Assembly: GCA_005788935.1 (NCBI GenBank)
Contig: SYAK01000403.1
Coordinates: 1-10,043 of the forward strand
Length of the DNA: 10,043 bases
Origin: Pseudomonadota bacterium
GTDB lineage: Bacteria; Myxococcota; UBA9042; PHBI01
Direction: 5' to 3'
Each line of letters starts with the position of its first letter. The first letter of the stretch is position 1. The notes under the pieces are model-generated. The model was not told the origin of the DNA, ran no database searches, and was given only the letters and a program-made list of their open reading frames with translations. Below are positions 5,965 to 10,043 of the stretch, piece by piece. Position numbers and translations under genes: made by a program.

Positions 5965-6675
5965 ATGCCGATCCGCAACGCGATACTACTTGCAACACTC
6001 CTCGTGATGGCGAGCGCGCGCGTCTCGGCCACCCCGCCGCCCGAGCGGCCAAGCCCGCCGCAGCCTCCCCAGCCCGGGGAGGACGTCGGCGCGTGGGCCC
6101 ACCTCGGCTGGTTCGTGGCGACGGAGGGCTCGTCCGGCAAGGGAGCGACGCGCCTCACCATCCTCGGGTTCGAAGGAGACACCGCGCTCGTCGAATGCGG
6201 CGAGCTCCCGCGGCCCTGCGTCGCGGAGGAGCGGGCCATGCCCTGGACCCTGCCCGCGACGGTGACGCTCGACGAAGGCGCGCCAGCCCAGCTGACGGTC
6301 ACGGTCGTCGACCGCCGGGGGCACCGGTGGGAGGAGCGGGTCGATGTGCCGCGCGGGATGCACGTGACGCTCGAGGTGCTCGGGCGCTACCAGCACCGCG
6401 GCTACCTCGGCGCGCTCGTCAATGACACCAGGACCTGCAAACCCTCGAAACATCGCAAGAAGCTTCGGCTTGACGTGCGCCTCGACCGCGCACCGGTGGG
6501 GCCCCACGTCGTCCTCGAGCCCGGCAAGTCGGCCCCCGGGATCCGGCTGCCAGCGGGGGCCTACACGCTCCTCGTCTCGGAGCCAGCGGGCCGCGGATGG
6601 CGCGAGCGCGAGTCCATCCCCTTCACCGTCACCGGCCCCGAATGGCGCGCGCGCGTCGGATGTCCCGGCGCATGA
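5965..6675 (+). CDS. Secreted protein of unknown function with four cysteines
   Basis: 236 residues, not recognised as a named family. Residues 1-22 are a signal peptide (MPIRNAILLATLLVMASARVSA), followed by a proline-rich stretch (TPPPERPSPPQPPQPGED, 23-40). The rest looks beta-rich: alternating hydrophobic strands such as ATVTLDEG, AQLTVTVVDRRG, MHVTLEVLG, KLRLDVRLD, HVVLEPG and YTLLVSEPAG suggest one or two Ig-like or carbohydrate-binding-type sandwiches. Cysteines are at 78, 85, 158 and 233, an even number compatible with two disulfides in the periplasm. GGAG lies nine bases before the ATG. The upstream 118-base gap contains only a weak hairpin. It may share a transcript with the DUF3108 gene. 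Codon use matches its neighbours, so there is no sign of recent transfer. Confidence 0.8.
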   Translation: MPIRNAILLATLLVMASARVSATPPPERPSPPQPPQPGEDVGAWAHLGWFVATEGSSGKGATRLTILGFEGDTALVECGELPRPCVAEERAMPWTLPATVTLDEGAPAQLTVTVVDRRGHRWEERVDVPRGMHVTLEVLGRYQHRGYLGALVNDTRTCKPSKHRKKLRLDVRLDRAPVGPHVVLEPGKSAPGIRLPAGAYTLLVSEPAGRGWRERESIPFTVTGPEWRARVGCPGA

Positions 6676-6694
6676 CAAGCTCGGCCGGCCCCGC

Positions 6695-6733
6695 TGAATC
6701 GTTTCAACTCAAATCATTTAGCGGAGCCCCGCC
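6695..6733 (+). promoter_or_regulatory. AT-rich leader and ribosome binding site before the cysteine-rich lipoprotein gene
   Basis: Bases 6695-6720 are 19/26 A or T, a sharp break in a very GC-rich window. TCAAAT at 6709-6714 matches four of six positions of a -10 box, but no good -35 box stands 16-18 bases upstream. GGAG at 6723-6726 lies seven bases before the ATG at 6734. A promoter or upstream activation element is likely; the sigma factor class cannot be told. Confidence 0.4.
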
Positions 6734-8383
6734 ATGCGCACCCTGACCCTCGCCTCGACCAGCGTCGCGGCACTCATGACGATCGCGGCCTGCGATCTGA
6801 GCCGCTTCGGCCAGGACCTGCCCGATGGGGCGAGCGGTCGCGGTGACACGAGCGGCCCGGTCATCCCGGCGCTCGACGCCTCCTCACCGCCCGACCTGAC
6901 GCCATCGCCAGACGCGGCCCCGTCTGCCGACGCGGCCGACGAGGACCTGCCCGAGCCCCCGGCCGATCTGCCGCCCGAAGACACCAGCCCGCCACCCGAG
7001 TGCGGCCCGGGCTCGGCGTCGCCGCTGCCAAACCCGTGCGACGACTACGACCCCTGCACCGCGGACGCTTGCGAGGCTGGGCGCTGCACGCACACCGCGG
7101 TCGCCGCATGCTGCCAGACCGACGCCGAATGCGATGACGGCGTCGCCTGCACGATCGACCGCTGCCTGCGCGCGCAGGGCCGCTGCGACAGCGTCCGGCA
7201 GGACTCCTTTTGCTGCGTTTCGCCAGCCGACTGCGGGGACGGCGACGGTTGCACGGAGGACGTCTGTGCCGCCAACCGCTGCGTCCACCCGCGGAGCCCC
7301 GCCTGCCCAGCGGCAGGTCCAGCCCTCTGCAATGACCAGAACGAATGCACCCGCGAGGCGTGGAGCGCCAACGGCGCCTGTGCCTACACCGGAGTGCCAG
7401 AGGGTGGGACCGCCTGCTGCGCCGACGCGACAGGCTGCCCGACGGCGCCTGGCCAGGTCTCGCTGTGCCAGGAACACCGCTGCGTGCTGCTGCCAGCCAC
7501 CTGCGAGGCGGACGCCGACTGCCGCGGCACGGGCCCATGCTCGGTCGGACGATGTGTCGCCGGCCTCTGCGAACGCCCGACGGACTGCTGCGAGACGCAA
7601 GCGGCCTGCGACGATGGGGTCGCGACGACGGCCGACCGGTGCGTCCTCAACACCTGCGTCCACACGATCGGCGGCGGCGGGGCCACCTGCGACGCCGTGA
7701 ACCCGTGCGCCCCATCGTCGGCCTGCGCCGAGGTCGCCTGTCGTGCCGGCTTCTGCAGCGTCACGCCGCGCCAGGGGTCGGGATGCTGCGAGACGGATGC
7801 CGACTGCACCGCGACCGACCGCTGCACCGACGCAGCCTGCGTGGACCTCGCGTGCGTCCCGCGACCGACGACCGATGCGCGGCCTGCGTGGCGCGCGGAC
7901 TTCGGCAGCCTCGACGGCTGGGTCGTCTCGGCGGACACGAGCGGCGCCGCATGGCGTCTCGGGACGACGCAGTTCATCTCGGCCCCGACGAGCCTCTTCT
8001 ATGGCAAGGCCGCTGGCGGCTACGACGTCGGCCCGGGCCCCACCGCAGGGGCTGTGCTGAGTCCGCGTCTGACCTTGCCGGTCGGCGTGCCCTCCGAGCG
8101 GCTGCAGGTCCGCTTCTGGCGCAACCTGCGGGTCGAACCGATCAGCTCGCGCGACGTCGTGACGCTGCACCTCGTCCGCGACGGGCAGCCCGACCGCCTG
8201 CTGTGGGACAAGGAGTTCGGCACGGGGGCTGGGGCGAGTTGGCGCGAGGACACGATCGCGCTGCCCGCAGGGCTCTCGGGCGACATCCGACTGCGCTTCC
8301 GCTTCGACACGATCGACGGGGTCGACAACGCCGGGCTCGGCGTCTTCGTGGACGACCTGCGACTCGTCGCCCCGTGCCCCTGA
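6734..8383 (+). CDS. Large cysteine-rich surface lipoprotein with jelly-roll-like C-terminal domain
   Basis: 549 residues. Residues 1-20 are a lipoprotein signal (MRTLTLASTSVAALMTIAAC) with the lipidated cysteine at 20. Residues 21-89 are a Pro/Asp/Ser-rich stalk. Residues 90-374 hold 47 cysteines in repeated modules marked by adjacent cysteines at 126-127, 160-161, 228-229, 285-286 and 351-352, each followed by a CxxDADC-like segment (CCQTDAEC, CCVSPADC, CCETDADC) and then DxCxxxxC. Residues about 385-549 form a beta-rich domain (FGSLDGWVVSADTSGAAWRLG, LQVRFWRNLRV, IRLRFRFDTIDG, GVFVDDLRL) like MAM or immune-inhibitor-type jelly rolls. Such architectures are frequent in myxobacterial outer-membrane proteins and suggest adhesion or ligand binding outside the cell; the ligand is unknown. 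The cysteine modules resemble those often labelled Dickkopf- or tenascin-like. A hairpin directly follows the stop codon. Confidence 0.92.
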   Translation: MRTLTLASTSVAALMTIAACDLSRFGQDLPDGASGRGDTSGPVIPALDASSPPDLTPSPDAAPSADAADEDLPEPPADLPPEDTSPPPECGPGSASPLPNPCDDYDPCTADACEAGRCTHTAVAACCQTDAECDDGVACTIDRCLRAQGRCDSVRQDSFCCVSPADCGDGDGCTEDVCAANRCVHPRSPACPAAGPALCNDQNECTREAWSANGACAYTGVPEGGTACCADATGCPTAPGQVSLCQEHRCVLLPATCEADADCRGTGPCSVGRCVAGLCERPTDCCETQAACDDGVATTADRCVLNTCVHTIGGGGATCDAVNPCAPSSACAEVACRAGFCSVTPRQGSGCCETDADCTATDRCTDAACVDLACVPRPTTDARPAWRADFGSLDGWVVSADTSGAAWRLGTTQFISAPTSLFYGKAAGGYDVGPGPTAGAVLSPRLTLPVGVPSERLQVRFWRNLRVEPISSRDVVTLHLVRDGQPDRLLWDKEFGTGAGASWREDTIALPAGLSGDIRLRFRFDTIDGVDNAGLGVFVDDLRLVAPCP

Positions 8384-8385
8384 GA

Positions 8386-8410
8386 GACCTCCGGGCTCCC
8401 CCGCGAGGTC
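8386..8410 (+). terminator. Probable terminator hairpin after the cysteine-rich lipoprotein gene
   Basis: GACCTCCGGG (8386-8395) pairs with CCCG and GAGGTC (8400-8410) around a CTCC loop, giving ten GC-rich pairs with one bulged C at 8404. It begins two bases after the stop codon. The following bases (CCTGTTGTCC) hold only a weak T-rich tail, as usual in high-GC genomes. Confidence 0.55.
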
Positions 8411-8462
8411 CCTGTTGTCCCGCGCCGCCGCATGCCCCATGCTGCGCCCCGTCGCCCGCCCC

Positions 8463-8466
8463 GGAG
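8463..8466 (+). promoter_or_regulatory. Ribosome binding site fixing the DUF3347-like gene start
   Basis: GGAG is followed by two in-frame ATGs, at 8467 and 8473. The first touches the site and has no spacing; the second has six bases of spacing and begins the MSRLAAL signal peptide, so 8473 is chosen. Confidence 0.6.
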
Positions 8467-8472
8467 ATGCCG

Positions 8473-8982
8473 ATGTCACGCCTCGCAGCACTCGCAGCAC
8501 TCGCAGCCCTTGGCGCTGCGGCCCCCGCGTGCGGCGGCAAGTCCGGCCCCACCGAGGCGCCAACGCCAGCCCCGCTCCCCGCGGCGCCGCCGCTCGTTCA
8601 AGGCTACGACGACCTCCGCGCAGCCCTCGCCGAGGACGACCTGCCCCGGGCTCAGCGCACCGCCACGGCCTATGCCACGACCGTCCGCGACGAGCCGCCC
8701 GGACCCATGGACGCCGCTGCCCTCGCCCGCCTCGGCGAGGGGCTCGACGCGGTCAACGCCGCGGCCGACCTCGACACCGCCCGCCGCGCCTTCGGCCTCA
8801 CCTCGGAGGGCTTCCTGCAGCTCGTCGCGGCGCGCCCATCGCTCAAGGCTGGCCTCTACGCATTCCGCTGCCCGATGGCGCCCGGCTACAAGCTGTGGGT
8901 TCAGCGCGAGAAGACGATGCGAAATCCGTACATGGGCCGGGCGATGCTCGCGTGCGGCGCCGAAGTGGAGCTGAAGCCCTGA
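8473..8982 (+). CDS. Small lipoprotein with DUF3347-like domain (putative copper/silver-related)
   Basis: 169 residues. Residues 1-19 are a short signal rich in Leu/Ala triplets, ending AAPAC with Cys20 as the likely lipidation site; Ala at -3 and Pro at -2 make this a loose lipobox. A Pro/Ala linker (26-40) follows. From about 44 the protein follows DUF3347: a helix YDDLRAALAEDDLPRAQRTA, a second region with DLDTARRAFGLTSEGFLQLV, then FRCPMAPGYKLWVQREKTMR and NPYMGRAMLACG. The closing CPM...NPYxGxxMLxCG motif (Cys133, Met135, Met154, Met159, Cys161) is the hallmark of that domain, which occurs with CusB-type heavy-metal efflux proteins, and its Cys/Met content suits Cu(I) or Ag(I). No efflux RND gene is in the window. 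It is 15 bases upstream of an MFS exporter gene and probably shares its transcript. Confidence 0.84.
   Translation: MSRLAALAALAALGAAAPACGGKSGPTEAPTPAPLPAAPPLVQGYDDLRAALAEDDLPRAQRTATAYATTVRDEPPGPMDAAALARLGEGLDAVNAAADLDTARRAFGLTSEGFLQLVAARPSLKAGLYAFRCPMAPGYKLWVQREKTMRNPYMGRAMLACGAEVELKP
8482..8508. repeat. 9-bp tandem repeat in signal-peptide codons
   Basis: CTCGCAGCA is present twice exactly (8482-8490, 8491-8499) with a third copy differing at the last base (8500-8508). It encodes Leu-Ala-Ala three times in the hydrophobic core of the lipoprotein signal, so slippage would lengthen or shorten the core in frame. Confidence 0.7.
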
Positions 8983-8997
8983 CGCACCGCCACGACC

Positions 8998-10043
8998 ATG
9001 CCCAACGCGACGCCCGTGTTGCCTGACGCCGCCCCGTCCGAGGCCGCGGTCGGCTATGGGGCCCTCATCCGGGGCCACCGAAACTTCCGGCTGCTGTGGC
9101 TTGGCACCGTCGTGAGCCTGTTCGGCGATTGGTTCAACACCATCGCCCTCTACGCGCTCGTGACGGCGCTGACCGGCTCGCCGCTCGCGGTCGGGCTCGT
9201 CGAGACGCTAAAGCTCGCTGGCTTCGCCCTCGCCTCGATCCCGGCCGGGCCGCTCGCGGACCGCCTCGACCGGCGAAAGCTCATGATCGCGTCCGACCTC
9301 CTGCGCGCCGCCATCGTCCCGTGCTTTCTGCTCGTCGACGAGGCCGCCGACCTGCCGCTGCTCTACCTGCTGATCGTCGCCCAGATCTCGCTCGGCGCCG
9401 TCTTCGACCCAGCCTTCCGGGCGCTGCTGCCGAACCTCGTGACCGAACGCGAGCTGCTGCCCGCGAACACCATCCTGTCCGCCACCTGGTCGGCGCTGCT
9501 CGCGCTCGGCGCCTCCATCGGCGGGCTCGCCGCGGCGGGGCTCGGGCTCGAGGCGGTCTTCATCATCGACGCCGCGACGTATCTCGTCTCGGCGGCCTGC
9601 ATCGCCGGGATCCGGATGCCCGCCCCCGCCCCCAACGCCGCCCTGCCATCCGCAGGCGCGCGTGTCCCGCTCTCGGCCGCCTTCCGCGTGGCCGCCCAGG
9701 ACCTCGTCGAGGGCCTCACCTGGCTGCGAGCCCACCGCCTCGTCCTGCGCCTGAGCCTCGCCAAGACCGTCTGGGTCGTGGGCGGCGGCGGCCTCGTCTA
9801 CCTCCTGACCCAGCTCGGCCCGGTCCTGACCCCGCACGACCCCGCCCTCGGCATCGGCCTCCTCTTCGCGGCCCGCGGCCTCGGGACAGGCATCGGCCCC
9901 TTCATCGCGCGCCGCCTCTTCCAGCGGCCGTCGGAGTGGGGCCTCGTGGCCGGCTTCGCGGTCGTCTTCTCGGGGTGCGCCTACCTCATCGCGGGAGCCT
10001 TGCCCGCAACGTTTTTCCTCATGGCCCCGATCCTCGCCGCCCA
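8998..10043 (+). CDS. Major facilitator superfamily exporter, MFS_3/EntS-like (5' part; runs off the window)
   Basis: 348 complete codons are visible and the frame is still open at the right edge; family members usually have about 400-430 residues, so most of the protein is present. After a 22-residue cytoplasmic lead comes GHRNFRLLWLGTVVSLFGDW, the typical opening of EntS-like transporters, with the first transmembrane helix. Motif A between helices 2 and 3 is intact (IPAGPLADRLDRRKLM, about 81-96). Further hydrophobic helices follow, such as LLYLLIVAQISLGAVF, LLALGASIGGLAAAGL and VVGGGGLVYLLTQL. EntS-type pumps export siderophores, drugs or other small molecules by proton antiport; the substrate here is unknown. 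The ATG is 15 bases after the lipoprotein stop with no clear Shine-Dalgarno, which suggests coupled translation. No charged residue of motif A is missing. Confidence 0.9.
   Translation, partial: MPNATPVLPDAAPSEAAVGYGALIRGHRNFRLLWLGTVVSLFGDWFNTIALYALVTALTGSPLAVGLVETLKLAGFALASIPAGPLADRLDRRKLMIASDLLRAAIVPCFLLVDEAADLPLLYLLIVAQISLGAVFDPAFRALLPNLVTERELLPANTILSATWSALLALGASIGGLAAAGLGLEAVFIIDAATYLVSAACIAGIRMPAPAPNAALPSAGARVPLSAAFRVAAQDLVEGLTWLRAHRLVLRLSLAKTVWVVGGGGLVYLLTQLGPVLTPHDPALGIGLLFAARGLGTGIGPFIARRLFQRPSEWGLVAGFAVVFSGCAYLIAGALPATFFLMAPILAA

Noticed and set aside
4449..6302. Minus-strand 617-codon frame opposite rsmB and DUF3108
   Set aside because: It shows no recognisable domain and mirrors two well-supported plus-strand genes.
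6688..6699. 12-base match (GCCCCGCTGAAT) between 377-388 and 6688-6699
   Set aside because: The match stops at both ends, nothing else is shared around the two sites, and a single 12-base match in a GC-biased 10 kb window is not strong evidence of a repeat element.
7345..8472. Upstream part of the frame that contains the DUF3347-like gene
   Set aside because: It overlaps the cysteine-rich gene in another frame and is Arg-rich. The lipoprotein signal and GGAG place the start at 8473.
6884..8563. Minus-strand frame of 559 codons opposite the cysteine-rich gene
   Set aside because: It is rich in Arg/Ala/Gly with no signal or domain; the plus frame has a lipobox, ordered cysteine modules and a terminator.

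Overview
The window is very GC-rich throughout, with almost every third codon position G or C. It encodes several secreted or lipid-anchored proteins of kinds common in Myxococcota (myxobacteria and relatives): a cysteine-rich lipoprotein with CC-containing modules, Sel1-like repeats with paired cysteines, and an ArsR-methyltransferase fusion. I infer a myxobacterium-like chromosome. No rRNA, tRNA, mobile element or CRISPR array is visible, and the gene order looks like ordinary chromosome.

Left part (1-3377). The 3' end of a Sel1-repeat gene enters on the plus strand and meets a minus-strand three-gene operon head-on. The two stop codons lie in the two arms of one hairpin (379-406). The operon, in transcription order, encodes a membrane-anchored protein with the fold of the 2-oxoacid dehydrogenase E2 acyltransferase core, an extended-SDR NAD(P)-dependent epimerase/dehydrogenase, and an ArsR-type repressor fused to a SAM-dependent methyltransferase. 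The first two genes overlap at TGATG and the third follows after 28 bases. The E2-like protein has Glu where the catalytic His of HxxxDG should be. This operon is the best candidate here for an undescribed pathway.

Centre (3378-6675). A 222-base divergent intergenic region contains three helically phased 10-bp repeats built from a 12-bp palindrome. On the plus strand follow rsmB (16S rRNA m5C methyltransferase), a secreted DUF3108 protein, and a secreted four-cysteine protein of unknown function.

Right part (6676-10043). An AT-rich island precedes a 549-residue lipoprotein with a Pro/Asp-rich stalk, 47 cysteines in CC-containing modules and a C-terminal jelly-roll-like domain. A strong hairpin follows it. 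Next come a small lipoprotein resembling DUF3347 (CPM and RNPYMG motifs, a domain linked to copper/silver handling) and, 15 bases later, an MFS exporter that runs off the window.

Most long open frames on the opposite strands are GC-driven shadows of these ten genes.
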